64,000 bases of DNA from GCA-2746605 sp963704835 (GCA_963704835.1 CAVPHW010000032.1:186001-250000), one strand, 5' to 3'. Numbered from the stretch's first letter, positions 47,323 to 56,130 are shown. Notes: a model not told the origin generated them from the sequence alone. Program-made: numbers and translations.

Positions 47323-47355
47323 ATTTGCCAAGCGCTTTATTAGCGCTTGGCAAAT
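47323..47355. terminator. perfect hairpin between convergent genes
   Basis: ATTTGCCAAGCGCT (47323-47336) and AGCGCTTGGCAAAT (47342-47355) form a perfect 14-bp stem around five bases. It lies in the 42-base gap between the secreted-protein gene and the aldehyde dehydrogenase, which converge, so it can serve both as a bidirectional terminator. There is no long T-run. Confidence 0.75.
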
Positions 47356-47358
47356 ATA

Positions 47359-48957
47359 TTACGAACTAAAGTCCTTAATAATTTTTTGAACTTCAGCTTC
47401 ACTAATTCCGGCACCTAAAGTTTTATTCTCCTTTTTATTTTGCTCTGAGCTAACTGTAAATTCCTTTTTTTTGTTAAAGCTATTTACAACGGGATTGCCA
47501 GCCCTTGCTCTAAGTCTTTCTTCAATTTGATTTATAAAACTTCCACTTGAGCCAAAAATATTACCAACTTGACCGCTTCCCAAAGAATTAACGGAATTAC
47601 CTTTATTTATTGGGTTGGTTTCAAAAGCGAGAGTTTTAATATTCATTAAATGTTTTGCGGTAACGTTTTCAGAAATTATTGAGCCACCCCAAGTTCCTAC
47701 TCCCAAAGTCATTGAAGGATTTAGTGCAGTAGTATAACCAACAGCGCCAAGAGAAGAAGGAGAATTTACAACTATTCTAAATGCGGGTTTTTCCATCGCG
47801 AATTTCATAATAATATCTTGGTCATTGGAGTGAATTGACATTGTATGACCAATTCCGCCAAAGTTTAGCAATTCAATACACTTATGGCAACCATCGAGCC
47901 AACCATCAACAGTATAAAATGCCAAAATTGGTGAAAGTTTTTCTACTGAGAGAGGTTCATCCTTTCCAACTCTTTTACATTCGGCCAACAATACTTTAAC
48001 TGAATCTGGAACAGAAAATCCAGCATACTTAGCAATAAATTGTGCAGATTTTCCAACTATTTCGGGATTTATTCTACCATCTTTAAGAACAGCTTTTTCT
48101 AATTTTATTTTTTCTTCACTACATACAAAATATCCGCCATTAGCCTCAGCAAACTTTTTAGTTTTTTCAACAATTGGTCTATCGACAATCATTGCTTGTT
48201 CCGATGAACAAAGAGTTCCGTTATCAAAAGTGGTTCCACTAATAATATCCAAAACAGCCTTTTCATAATTTGCAGACCGTTCAATAAAAGAAGGAACATT
48301 ACCTGAACCAACTCCATAAGCTGGAGTTCCGGCACTGTATGCCGCTTTTACCATCGGAGTGCTACCAGTTGCCAAAATTACCGCAACATCTTTATGTTTC
48401 ATTAAAGCTTCAGTTCCTTCAAGAGTTGGTAGCGTCATGCATTGAATTAAATCTTTAGGTGCACCTGCAGAAACTGCTGCATCACTCATAATTTTTAATG
48501 CTTCTGATGTACACATTACTGCTTTGGGGTGTGGACTTGCAACTATTGAATTTCTAGTTTTTAGTGAAATTAAGGCTTTAAAAAATGCAGTTGAAGTCGG
48601 ATTTGTTGATGGAATAAGGGCGGCAACAACACCCATTGGTTCGGCTATGTTAACAATTTTACCATTTTCTTTAACATCAATTACGCCTACAGTTTTGAGA
48701 CTTTTTATAGATTCGTAAACAGCACGAGACCCAAATTGGTTTTTTATAACTTTATCTTCCCATTTACCAAACCCAGTTTCTTGATGTGCCATTTTAGCAA
48801 GTTTTTCACTTGCTTCAAATCCGGCATCTGCCATTGCTTTAACAATCTTATCAACTTGAGTTTGATTGAAATGTTTATACTCTAATTGTGAGGCTTTTGC
48901 TTTTGCAACTAAATCTCTAACTTCTTGGGTTGAGCGAATGTCTTTATCTAACTCCAT
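47359..48957 (-). CDS. CoA-acylating aldehyde dehydrogenase with microcompartment-type C-terminal tag
   Basis: The 532-residue enzyme oxidises an aldehyde to an acyl-CoA with NAD+ (EutE/PduP type). The catalytic Cys is C250 in NGTLCSSEQA, after the cofactor-binding VVAALIPSTNPTST and VAVILATGSTPMVKAAYS. Related enzymes end near residue 465. Here about 65 extra residues follow a Gly/Ser/Asn-rich linker: the string IEERLRARAGNP at 478-489 and a terminal amphipathic helix (ISEAEVQKIIKDF). Such tails usually direct enzymes into a bacterial microcompartment. No shell genes are next to it. The gene stands alone on the minus strand. Confidence 0.88.
   Translation of the reverse strand: MELDKDIRSTQEVRDLVAKAKASQLEYKHFNQTQVDKIVKAMADAGFEASEKLAKMAHQETGFGKWEDKVIKNQFGSRAVYESIKSLKTVGVIDVKENGKIVNIAEPMGVVAALIPSTNPTSTAFFKALISLKTRNSIVASPHPKAVMCTSEALKIMSDAAVSAGAPKDLIQCMTLPTLEGTEALMKHKDVAVILATGSTPMVKAAYSAGTPAYGVGSGNVPSFIERSANYEKAVLDIISGTTFDNGTLCSSEQAMIVDRPIVEKTKKFAEANGGYFVCSEEKIKLEKAVLKDGRINPEIVGKSAQFIAKYAGFSVPDSVKVLLAECKRVGKDEPLSVEKLSPILAFYTVDGWLDGCHKCIELLNFGGIGHTMSIHSNDQDIIMKFAMEKPAFRIVVNSPSSLGAVGYTTALNPSMTLGVGTWGGSIISENVTAKHLMNIKTLAFETNPINKGNSVNSLGSGQVGNIFGSSGSFINQIEERLRARAGNPVVNSFNKKKEFTVSSEQNKKENKTLGAGISEAEVQKIIKDFSS
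47362..47406 (-). other. C-terminal amphipathic helix of the aldehyde dehydrogenase
   Basis: The final 15 residues start ISEAEVQKIIKDF. Hydrophobic residues at spacing 3-4 (I, V, I/I, F) alternate with charged ones, the pattern of known encapsulation peptides. It follows an Asn/Lys/Glu-rich linker. A similar terminal stretch, SSLNNIISKLIN, closes the aldolase. Confidence 0.45.
47491..47526 (-). other. shared cargo tag IEERLRARAGNP, copy 1
   Basis: These 36 bases encode residues 478-489 of the aldehyde dehydrogenase. The same 12 residues occur in the aldolase at 61331-61366. The two DNA copies differ at five positions, all synonymous. The tag sits after the catalytic domain, in a flexible tail, as in microcompartment encapsulation peptides. 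Confidence 0.7.
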
Positions 48958-49152
48958 TGAATCTCCAATGCATTTAATACCAAAATATAATTACTCTTTG
49001 TGTGTTTAGCAACTAATCCAGTTTTTTGAATTTTTCAAAATTGTATTATTCCCTAAACAGATAGTCTGTATTTCGATTGTATAGTTGACAAACTTATATG
49101 TCGAATTAATGATTTTGCTAATTTAGCAGCATACACTTAGTTTTAGTGCGTT
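48958..49152. promoter_or_regulatory. divergent promoter region of aldehyde dehydrogenase and lipoprotein genes
   Basis: The 195-base gap separates two divergent genes and must contain both promoters. A TTGACA at 49085-49090 and a TGATTTTG at 49110-49117 are candidate plus-strand elements, the latter close to the Bacteroidota -7 box TANNTTTG. The spacing is 22 bases, slightly long, so the assignment is weak. Confidence 0.3.
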
Positions 49153-50118
49153 ATGAAAAAACAATTATCAATTCTAATAATAATTTCAATATTAACATTC
49201 TATTCATGCAAAACAGAAAACCCTGTCGTTACAGAAACCGGCTATGGAAAAATTATTATACTTTCAAATGTAGAGAATGGTGAAATTTTTGTTGATGGTG
49301 AATTTACTAAGAAGTATTCGACTGATACTTTGGAATTACTTGCAGTCAAACATCTAATTAAAGTAAGAAAAAATGGCTACTTTTCTGAGGAAAGAGAAAT
49401 ATCAATCAGAAAGGATGAAACTATTGTTGAGAATTTTATCCTTGTTAATAATAATCTAGATAAAATAGTTTTGCTGGAAGCTTTCACTAATTCAGGTTGT
49501 GATTCTTGTAATTCAACTAATGAAATATTTCAATGGTTAATTGATAAATATCCTCAAAAACTATTCATAATAAATTATCCAACATTTTATCCAAACCCAA
49601 ATGACCCGATGAATTTAGAAGTAAGGGAAGATGTGAACCAAAGAATGGCTTACTACAATATTTTATATATTCCATCTTTTGCAATTGACGGAACAAAAAT
49701 TCATTCTTTTGATTCCTTTGTTGATGAGCAATTAAAAAGTGAGACGAAATTAGAAATAACGGTGATTGATAGCCTAATTCAAGGAGATGGAATTACGATT
49801 GATGTATTCATAGATGTTTATGATTTGGATGGGATTGATTTTAGTAATTTAGTTTTGAGAATTGCTTTGATCGAGAAAAATATTAATTATGAAACTCCGC
49901 CTGGAACAAATGGACAAAAAGAATTTAATTATATTTTAAGAGGAATGATACCGGATTATAAAGGAATTTCTCTTTCTGGAATTACAAAATTGGGCAGAGC
50001 AAAGTTTGCTGAGTATAAACTTTTGAACCCAAGATGGGAAAAAGATCAATTGAGTGTAATTGCTTTTGTGCAAAATGAATTGACGAAAGAAGTTTTGCAA
50101 GTTGGAGCCTCAAAATAA
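49153..50118 (+). CDS. lipoprotein with PEGA domain and thioredoxin-like CxxC domain
   Basis: The 321-residue product has a lipoprotein signal (TFYSC, Cys19). A PEGA domain follows (residues 32-98, GKIIILSNVENGEIFVDGE to HLIKVRKNGY). An Omp28/thioredoxin-like region then starts VLLEAFTNSGCDSCNST, with the CDSC pair at 116-119, and carries YIPSFAIDGTKI further on, the cis-Pro position. It may be a periplasmic or surface thiol protein. The combination of PEGA and thioredoxin is not one I recognise as characterised. It converges with the LytTR gene two bases later. Confidence 0.7.
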   Translation: MKKQLSILIIISILTFYSCKTENPVVTETGYGKIIILSNVENGEIFVDGEFTKKYSTDTLELLAVKHLIKVRKNGYFSEEREISIRKDETIVENFILVNNNLDKIVLLEAFTNSGCDSCNSTNEIFQWLIDKYPQKLFIINYPTFYPNPNDPMNLEVREDVNQRMAYYNILYIPSFAIDGTKIHSFDSFVDEQLKSETKLEITVIDSLIQGDGITIDVFIDVYDLDGIDFSNLVLRIALIEKNINYETPPGTNGQKEFNYILRGMIPDYKGISLSGITKLGRAKFAEYKLLNPRWEKDQLSVIAFVQNELTKEVLQVGASK

Positions 50119-50120
50119 AA

Positions 50121-50873
50121 TTATTTAAGCAATTCCTTTATGTTATTATAACCACTTCTGCTCACTGGGATCAGTTCCCCGTTCTTCATTTTTATTTTGT
50201 AGGATTCCTTTTCAAAGAGCTCAACTTGTTTCACTTCATTTATGTTAACAATATAAGATCTATGAACTCTAATAAATTCAGCGCCATCTAAATATTCTTC
50301 GTAATATTTCATTGTTTGTTTCTTCAAATGTTTTCCCAATTCGGAGTGAATCATCACATAATCATCTTGGGCTTCTAAGAAAGTAACTTTTTCAATGGGA
50401 ATTATTAAAATTTTTTGATTAGTCTTAACCACAATTCTATCTAAAGATTCTTTCGTATCATTTATTGAAGAGATCAATTTTTCATAATTGGAACTATCAT
50501 TTTCATTTTGCTGAACTTTTTCAATTGCTTTATTAAGTGCTTCATTAAATCTTTCTAGAGAAAACGGTTTTAGTAAATAGTCAGTTGCATTAACTTCAAA
50601 AGCTTTTATTGCATATTGATCAAAAGCAGTTGTAAATATAATTTCTGGTTTATGGTCAAGTAATTCAAGCATTTCAAAACCGTTTATTTTAGGCATTTGA
50701 ATATCCAGAAAAATTATTTCCGGTTTCAATTCATTTATACTTTTTATACCTTCAAATCCATTTGTACATTCACCCAAAAGGTTTATTTTTGCATTTTGCT
50801 GAAGGTATTTTTTTACTATGTCTCGGGCAAGTTTTTCATCATCAACAATTAATACATCAAATTTTTTACTCAT
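50121..50873 (-). CDS. LytTR-family response regulator
   Basis: The 250-residue protein has an N-terminal receiver with D11, D12 and the phospho-acceptor D57 (IIFLDIQMPKI), and K in LLKPFSLERF. A C-terminal LytTR DNA-binding domain follows from about 148 (RIVVKTNQKILII, VHRSYIVNINEVKQVE). It is the last gene of a four-gene minus-strand operon and overlaps the kinase gene by four bases. LytTR regulators bind 9-bp direct repeats about 21 bp apart; such a site lies upstream of the operon at 53484-53513. Confidence 0.93.
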   Translation of the reverse strand: MSKKFDVLIVDDEKLARDIVKKYLQQNAKINLLGECTNGFEGIKSINELKPEIIFLDIQMPKINGFEMLELLDHKPEIIFTTAFDQYAIKAFEVNATDYLLKPFSLERFNEALNKAIEKVQQNENDSSNYEKLISSINDTKESLDRIVVKTNQKILIIPIEKVTFLEAQDDYVMIHSELGKHLKKQTMKYYEEYLDGAEFIRVHRSYIVNINEVKQVELFEKESYKIKMKNGELIPVSRSGYNNIKELLK

Positions 50874-51931
50874 GCTTTGTTCGCCTCCAAAGGGATAAAA
50901 ATTGTAACTATAAATATCCCATCATTTTTAGAAAACTTTAAAAGATTATCCTGGTTGTAAATCATTCTTAGTCGACTTTGAATGTTGTTCATACCAATTC
51001 CCTCACCTTTATGAGGAACAGATTCAACATCATAATTATTTTGAATTGTTATTTTCATATAATCTAACAATTCTTCACATTTAAAATTTATATTAACAGT
51101 TTCTACACTTTCATAAACTCCGTGTTTAATTGCATTTTCGAAAATGGGCTGCAAAATCATATTGGGAACTTCTAAATCCAAGCATTCATTTCCAATTTCT
51201 TCAGAGTATGTAAATTTATCTCCAAACCTAATTTTTTCAATATCTAAATATAACTTTGCATTTTTTAATTCATCACAGAGTTTACTTTTTTGCTTCTCAT
51301 TTATACTTAAGGTTTTACGTAAAAATGAAGACAAGTCAATTGTCATTTTTCTTGCTAGATCTGGTTCAGATAAAGTTAATGCACTTATTGAATTTAACGA
51401 ATTGAAAATAAAATGTGGGTTGATTTGATATTTTAAACTTTTTAATTCGGCTTCTTTTACCAAGGATTTTAACTCCGCTTCCTTTAAGACTTTTTCTTGA
51501 AAATTACTATAGTAGATTATAATATAGTTTAAAGCCACTATTATGAAGTAAAAAAACATTCCAATAAAAAATCTCCAGACTAAAGATAGAGTGAGAAAAT
51601 TCAAATAATCAATATTATCGGCTAAGACTTGTTTTGCAATCCAATAACTGACAAAAACCCAAAATCCGGCTGTAAAGAATGCGGCTGTGATGTGATTGGT
51701 TATAATTTTTAGTACAGAAAAACTTTCAAAAGAAATAAACTTGGTAGGGTACCAAAGACTTAAGCCCAAAGCGAAAAAAATGAAGTTGAAAATAATGCTA
51801 TCAGTTAAACCGATTGATAGAGGTAATTCCATTACAAATTTCAATATGCTTGTGTGCAGAAGAAAGATGAATATCCATATAATAAGATAAACTGAAAAGC
51901 TTTTTACATTTTTGACAAACGGATTAATCAT
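50870..51931 (-). CDS. LytS-type sensor histidine kinase
   Basis: The 353-residue protein has about four membrane helices (residues 12-140). A coiled linker contains a tandem EAELKSL repeat. The His_kinase domain follows with the phospho-His in INPHFIFNSLNS (H173), then NAIKHG as N box and GEGIGMNNIQSRL as G box. It belongs to the LytS/YehU group, whose partners are LytTR regulators. No extracellular sensor domain is visible, so the membrane part itself or a partner protein probably detects the signal. Confidence 0.92.
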   Translation of the reverse strand: MINPFVKNVKSFSVYLIIWIFIFLLHTSILKFVMELPLSIGLTDSIIFNFIFFALGLSLWYPTKFISFESFSVLKIITNHITAAFFTAGFWVFVSYWIAKQVLADNIDYLNFLTLSLVWRFFIGMFFYFIIVALNYIIIYYSNFQEKVLKEAELKSLVKEAELKSLKYQINPHFIFNSLNSISALTLSEPDLARKMTIDLSSFLRKTLSINEKQKSKLCDELKNAKLYLDIEKIRFGDKFTYSEEIGNECLDLEVPNMILQPIFENAIKHGVYESVETVNINFKCEELLDYMKITIQNNYDVESVPHKGEGIGMNNIQSRLRMIYNQDNLLKFSKNDGIFIVTIFIPLEANKA

Positions 51932-51944
51932 AGTTTTTTATTTT

Positions 51945-52646
51945 TTATGCTTTAATTTCACCACCACCAAAAAGTACAAGTCCCTTTATTATTAGGGTGT
52001 TTTCATTTCTTTCTGTTAAATTTGTGCTTCCTCTTAAATCATCAAAACCGCCAAAAACAGTTGTGGTATTGATAATTACATTCCAATTATGTGGAATATG
52101 AATTTCAGTAGAACCAAAGAGTGTTAAAGTGTCAAGTTCTCTAGTTCCTTCTCCTAATTTGCAATTTCTTAAATCAACATTTGCTTCACCAAAAACAGAA
52201 GAAACCTTTCCGCCTAAAAATCTATTAGCTTTAATTATTCTATTTTTCGTTCCAAAAAGTGAAAACAAATCAATATAATAATCTTCTACTTCAACAATTT
52301 CAGATTCGCTATCCTTTCCTCCAGTTGAATGTTTAAAAATAGTATAGATTCCCAATATAATCAGTAAGAATGGCCAGTATTCAATAAATACAGATTTAAT
52401 TGAGATATCAAGATATTTTGAAGCGAGTCCAATAACACCAATTACAATAAAAGCTAAACCCATAAATGAATCTTTATGATTAACCAGAATTACAATCCCA
52501 ATTAACAATGGAAATAATGGCCAAGAGAATAGATGGATATTGAACAATTCTAGTTGAAAATTACGCAAAAATAAAAGCGAGCCAAGTATTATTAAGATTG
52601 CTCCAATAAAAATTCTTCCGTTTGAGTTATTTGTATTTTGCGCCAT
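51945..52646 (-). CDS. LiaF-like membrane protein, copy 2
   Basis: The 233-residue protein has four hydrophobic segments at residues 12-105 (IFIGAILIILGSLLFLRNF and others). A soluble C-terminal LiaF-like beta domain follows (GGKVSSVFGEANVDLRNCKL, TLFGSTEIHIPHNWNVIINT, TVFGGF, GLVLFGGGEIKA). LiaF proteins regulate envelope-stress kinases in Firmicutes; here two copies precede a LytS/LytTR pair. It follows copy 1 by 59 bases. The likely role is inhibition or signal transfer to the kinase. Confidence 0.82.
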   Translation of the reverse strand: MAQNTNNSNGRIFIGAILIILGSLLFLRNFQLELFNIHLFSWPLFPLLIGIVILVNHKDSFMGLAFIVIGVIGLASKYLDISIKSVFIEYWPFLLIILGIYTIFKHSTGGKDSESEIVEVEDYYIDLFSLFGTKNRIIKANRFLGGKVSSVFGEANVDLRNCKLGEGTRELDTLTLFGSTEIHIPHNWNVIINTTTVFGGFDDLRGSTNLTERNENTLIIKGLVLFGGGEIKA

Positions 52647-52705
52647 TATTACCTCAAAAAATAAAATAAATTGTACTATACACTAAATTTAAGTGATGCT
52701 AAAGA

Positions 52706-53416
52706 TTAAAACTTAACTTCACCGCCCCCAAAAAGTACCAAACCCTTTATTATTAGAACTTTATCGTCTTCATAAACTCTGTTTGGGTCTTTAATTCGTT
52801 TGTCTGAAAATCCACCAAATATTGGAACAATATCAATTACTACATTCCAATCTTGAGGAACATAAATTGTATATCCGCCAAACATACAGAACAAATCAAG
52901 CATATTTTGCCCTTTAGCTAGCAGGCAATTTTCCAAGTGGATATCTGAACCACCAAAAATAGCGGTTAGTTTTCCTCCAGTAAAATTATTTGATGAAACC
53001 CTTTTAGTACCACCACCAAATATTGAAACGTCATCAATGCTATCATTTAAATTAAAATTCTCATTTTTCTTATTTTCTGGTCCTTCCGTATTATTTAGAT
53101 TTAAATTCTGTAAAGTATACTTTGAGGAATTTCTTCTTAGAATTATATAAATCCCTAAACCAACTAAAATTAGTGGCCAGAAACCGGGGAAAAGATTAAA
53201 AACACCAATACCAACTAGGATTATGCCAGCAGTTTTATTTTGTGATGTGGTTAAAATATATATACCAATTGCGATCAGAATGTATTCCCAATGGAATAAG
53301 AAATCCGGTAAACTAAAATATATTATTCCATAGTTATCAAGCAGAAATAAACCGCCTAAAACAATTAGTATCACTCCGGCTGTTAATCTGGCTGTATTGT
53401 TATTTTTTGTTTCCAT
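52706..53416 (-). CDS. LiaF-like membrane protein, copy 1
   Basis: An ATG at 53416 preceded by GGAGGGA is preferred to the in-frame ATG at 53428. The 236-residue product parallels copy 2. It has four helices (TAGVILIVLGGLFLLDNYG and others) and a LiaF-like domain (GGKLTAIFGGSDIHLENCLL, FGGYTIYVPQDWNVVIDIVP, GLVLFGGGEVKF). A longer polar linker rich in Asn joins the halves. Sequence similarity to copy 2 suggests tandem duplication. It is the first gene of the operon. Confidence 0.82.
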   Translation of the reverse strand: METKNNNTARLTAGVILIVLGGLFLLDNYGIIYFSLPDFLFHWEYILIAIGIYILTTSQNKTAGIILVGIGVFNLFPGFWPLILVGLGIYIILRRNSSKYTLQNLNLNNTEGPENKKNENFNLNDSIDDVSIFGGGTKRVSSNNFTGGKLTAIFGGSDIHLENCLLAKGQNMLDLFCMFGGYTIYVPQDWNVVIDIVPIFGGFSDKRIKDPNRVYEDDKVLIIKGLVLFGGGEVKF

Positions 53417-53483
53417 TTGTCCCTCCACAAATTCAAAATTCTAATGCAAATGTATTAACAATAATGTTGTTTGAAAATAATTT

Positions 53484-53513
53484 ATCGGTAAATGGTTAAA
53501 ATAGATCGGTAAA
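53484..53513 (-). promoter_or_regulatory. candidate LytTR operator: 9-bp direct repeat, 12-bp spacer
   Basis: ATCGGTAAA occurs at 53484-53492 and again at 53505-53513, 21 bp apart centre to centre. Known LytTR targets are pairs of imperfect 9-bp direct repeats ([TA][AC][CA]GTTN[AG][TG]) with a 12-13 bp spacer. Read on the minus strand, ACCGATAAA fits seven of nine positions and ACCGATCTA about five. It lies 68-97 bases upstream of the first LiaF-like start, in the operon that encodes the LytTR regulator. Confidence 0.55.
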
Positions 53514-53594
53514 GTAAATTCTTTTTCAGATGAGTGGAGTATATAAATATAAAAATTGAATATATTTCAGAATCAAATAACATCTCGTATAAAA

Positions 53595-54593
53595 ATGGAT
53601 CTACATATATATAAGAAACTTCAAGCTAGTTTTGGTTTTATATTTATTATAATATTTATTGGAACTATTGGTTATATGCTAATTGAAGGGTGGTCTTTCT
53701 TCGATGCATTTTATATGACTATTATTACTATTTCTACAACGGGGTATAAAGAATTATATCCTTTGTCAAGAACAGGGATGTTGTTTACTACTTTCTTGAT
53801 AATAGGTGGAGTTCTGTCTTTAGCCTATGCAGGTGGTCGAGGTCTTCAGTTATTAGTAGAATCGCAAATTATTAGGAGAAGAAAAATGCAGAGAAAGCTG
53901 GCGGGAATTAACGACCATTACATAGTTTGTGGTTTTGGCAGAATGGGTGCACAAATCGCTGAACACTTATTAGAACACGAGTTAAAGTTTGTGGTTGTTG
54001 AAAATGAACCGCATAATGTTGTTAAACTACAAGATCTTGGTTTTGTTTTTGTAAATGGTGATGCTACTGATGATGATGCTCTAATCAAGGCGGGTGTACA
54101 AAGAGCAAAGGGACTTGTAGCAGTTTTATCTACGGATGCTGAAAATGTTTTTACAGTACTTTCTGCAAGAGAATTGAATGAGAACTTGTTTATTGTTGCA
54201 AGAGCTATTGATGAAGGCACCGAAGGTAAACTAAAAAAAGCGGGCGCTGATAGAGTTGTAAAACCCTATGAACTTGGTGGAAATAGAATGGTTCAATTGC
54301 TCTTAAGACCTGGAGTTACTGATTTTATTGAAGGTGTAGCGAAAAAAAGAGGAATAGACATAAGTTTGGAGCAGATTGTTGTTTGCAAAGGTTCCCCATT
54401 AATTGGTCAAACACTTGCTGAGTCTCCAATAAGGCGTGATCTTAATATTATTATAATTGCTATTGATAGGGCAGAAGGAAAATTTGTTTATAATCCTCAA
54501 TCTACGGTTATTATAGAAACAGAGGATAAGCTAATTGCAATAGGGCAAGTTGAGAATTTGAACAAACTGAATAAAATGTGCTTTGTGGAATAA
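53595..54593 (+). CDS. potassium channel family protein with TrkA-N (RCK) domain
   Basis: The ATG at 53595 gives 332 residues; a TTG at 53556 is less likely. Two membrane helices flank a pore whose filter reads ISTTGYKELYPLS, a variant of TVGYGD. An RCK/TrkA-N domain follows (HYIVCGFGRMGAQIAEHLL at about 108-126) and then a TrkA-C domain (SLEQIVVCKGSPLIGQTL). It probably conducts K+ under control of NAD(H) or a cyclic dinucleotide. It shares its upstream region with the LiaF-like operon. Confidence 0.88.
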   Translation: MDLHIYKKLQASFGFIFIIIFIGTIGYMLIEGWSFFDAFYMTIITISTTGYKELYPLSRTGMLFTTFLIIGGVLSLAYAGGRGLQLLVESQIIRRRKMQRKLAGINDHYIVCGFGRMGAQIAEHLLEHELKFVVVENEPHNVVKLQDLGFVFVNGDATDDDALIKAGVQRAKGLVAVLSTDAENVFTVLSARELNENLFIVARAIDEGTEGKLKKAGADRVVKPYELGGNRMVQLLLRPGVTDFIEGVAKKRGIDISLEQIVVCKGSPLIGQTLAESPIRRDLNIIIIAIDRAEGKFVYNPQSTVIIETEDKLIAIGQVENLNKLNKMCFVE

Positions 54594-54599
54594 ATTGAT

Positions 54600-54800
54600 A
54601 TGGATTCTAAGTTAATACCAGGATTGATATTTACCGGATTTGGTATTTTTGGTTTCTTTTTTAGCAGGTTTCTTGTAAAGTATCAAAATTCGGATATTGA
54701 TGATGAAAAATCGTTAATAAAAAAAAGAAGTAGATTTAAAATAGTTTCAACAGCATTATTTGTTTACGGCGTTATTAGAGTTTTGTCGAGCATACTTTAG
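54600..54800 (+). CDS. small two-helix membrane protein
   Basis: The 66-residue product begins six bases after the channel stop. It has two hydrophobic segments (LIPGLIFTGFGIFGFFFSRFL and IVSTALFVYGVIRVLSSIL, both cut to their core) around a charged loop, DDEKSLIKKRSRFK. Function is unknown. The close spacing suggests co-expression with the channel. Confidence 0.6.
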   Translation: MDSKLIPGLIFTGFGIFGFFFSRFLVKYQNSDIDDEKSLIKKRSRFKIVSTALFVYGVIRVLSSIL

Positions 54801-54813
54801 TAACCAATAATCT

Positions 54814-56130
54814 TTATTCCTCTAACAATTCAATTTGATTTTCATCCGTTGGTAACTCATGAACTTCTTTTAGCCTTCTTTCAATCGTTCTCGTTTTTCG
54901 GGAGGCATCTCCTATTGATTTACTGGCAAGATCAAGTTTTTTCTGTGTGTTCTCTAAAATATCCCCAAATTTTGAAAATTCTGTTTTAACAACACTCAAT
55001 AATTTCCATACTTCGCTGGATCTTTTTTCAATTACTAAAGTTTTAAAACCCATCTGCAAGCTATTTAAGACAGCAACAAAATTGGTTGGTCCAGCAATTG
55101 TAACCTTATATTCACGTTGAATTGTATCTGAAAGTCCGGGAATACTAAGAACTTCTGCATAAAGACTTTCTATTGGTAAGAACATAAATGCAAAGTCCGT
55201 TGTTCTTGGTGGATCTAAATATTTACTAGAAATATCTCTTGCGGCATCTTTTATCCCACGTTCAAGTTTTTTTATACTTTCATCTATTAAAACTAAGTCA
55301 CCTTTTTCTCTTGAGTCTGTAAGTCTTTGATAATCTTCCAGCGGAAATTTAGCATCAATTGGCAGCCAAACAATATCTTCCTTCATATCATTTTTACCGG
55401 GAAGTTTTATTGCAAATTCAACTAAGGCATTGCTACCTTCTTTAGTCTTAACATTTTTTTCATACTGTTCTTTGGTTAAAATTTGCTCAATTAAATTCCC
55501 AAGTTGAATTTCACCCCATGTTCCTCTGTCTTTTACATTGGTTAGTACCTTTTTTAAATCGCCAACACCAACCGCTAAAGTCTGCATTTCACCTAGTCCT
55601 TTGTGAACTTGTTCTAATCTATCGCTAACAAGTTTAAAAGATTCGCCCAATCTTTTTTCCAAAGTTGAGTGAAGTTTTTCATCAACAGTAACTCTCATTT
55701 CTTCTAATTTTTTTTCATTTTTATCTTGTAATTCCGTAAGCTGTTTGGATACCATCTCTTTTAGCTTATCAGATTTATCCTCATTTGATTGAGTTAAACT
55801 TTTTAATCTACTTTCGACTAATTCTAATTGATCCTTTTGCCTATCGGAAATATCTTTGATTCTATTAGAAAGTTGGTCTCCAAGAAGTTTAACAGAGTTA
55901 CCAACCTCCTCTCTAACTAATTTGGAATTTTGCATAGTTTCTTCGCGATTCTTTTTAAACTCATCTCCAATATTATCTTCTAAGTTTTCGCTTATTAATT
56001 CAACTTTCTGTAATATTTTACTCTCAGTTTCAACAAGATTTTGTTTACTAGATTTAATGTAATTTAGAATTTGCAAAATCACTGCTATTAACAATAAAAT
56101 TGCAATAATAATTTCAAGCCAAAGCATCAA
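54814..56130 (-). CDS. rmuC: DNA recombination protein RmuC
   Basis: The 438-residue protein has an N-terminal membrane helix and a long coiled coil (residues 30-190). The RmuC nuclease-like domain follows (GTWGEIQLGNLIEQIL, LPIDAKFPLEDYQRL, FAFMFLPIESLYAEVL, VAGPTNF-type motif TIAGPTNFVAVLNSLQMGF). RmuC is thought to limit rearrangements between inverted repeats and acts as a PD-(D/E)xK-like nuclease; the catalytic residues are in the DAKFP segment. It converges on the small membrane protein with 13 bases between. Confidence 0.93.
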   Translation of the reverse strand: MMLWLEIIIAILLLIAVILQILNYIKSSKQNLVETESKILQKVELISENLEDNIGDEFKKNREETMQNSKLVREEVGNSVKLLGDQLSNRIKDISDRQKDQLELVESRLKSLTQSNEDKSDKLKEMVSKQLTELQDKNEKKLEEMRVTVDEKLHSTLEKRLGESFKLVSDRLEQVHKGLGEMQTLAVGVGDLKKVLTNVKDRGTWGEIQLGNLIEQILTKEQYEKNVKTKEGSNALVEFAIKLPGKNDMKEDIVWLPIDAKFPLEDYQRLTDSREKGDLVLIDESIKKLERGIKDAARDISSKYLDPPRTTDFAFMFLPIESLYAEVLSIPGLSDTIQREYKVTIAGPTNFVAVLNSLQMGFKTLVIEKRSSEVWKLLSVVKTEFSKFGDILENTQKKLDLASKSIGDASRKTRTIERRLKEVHELPTDENQIELLEE

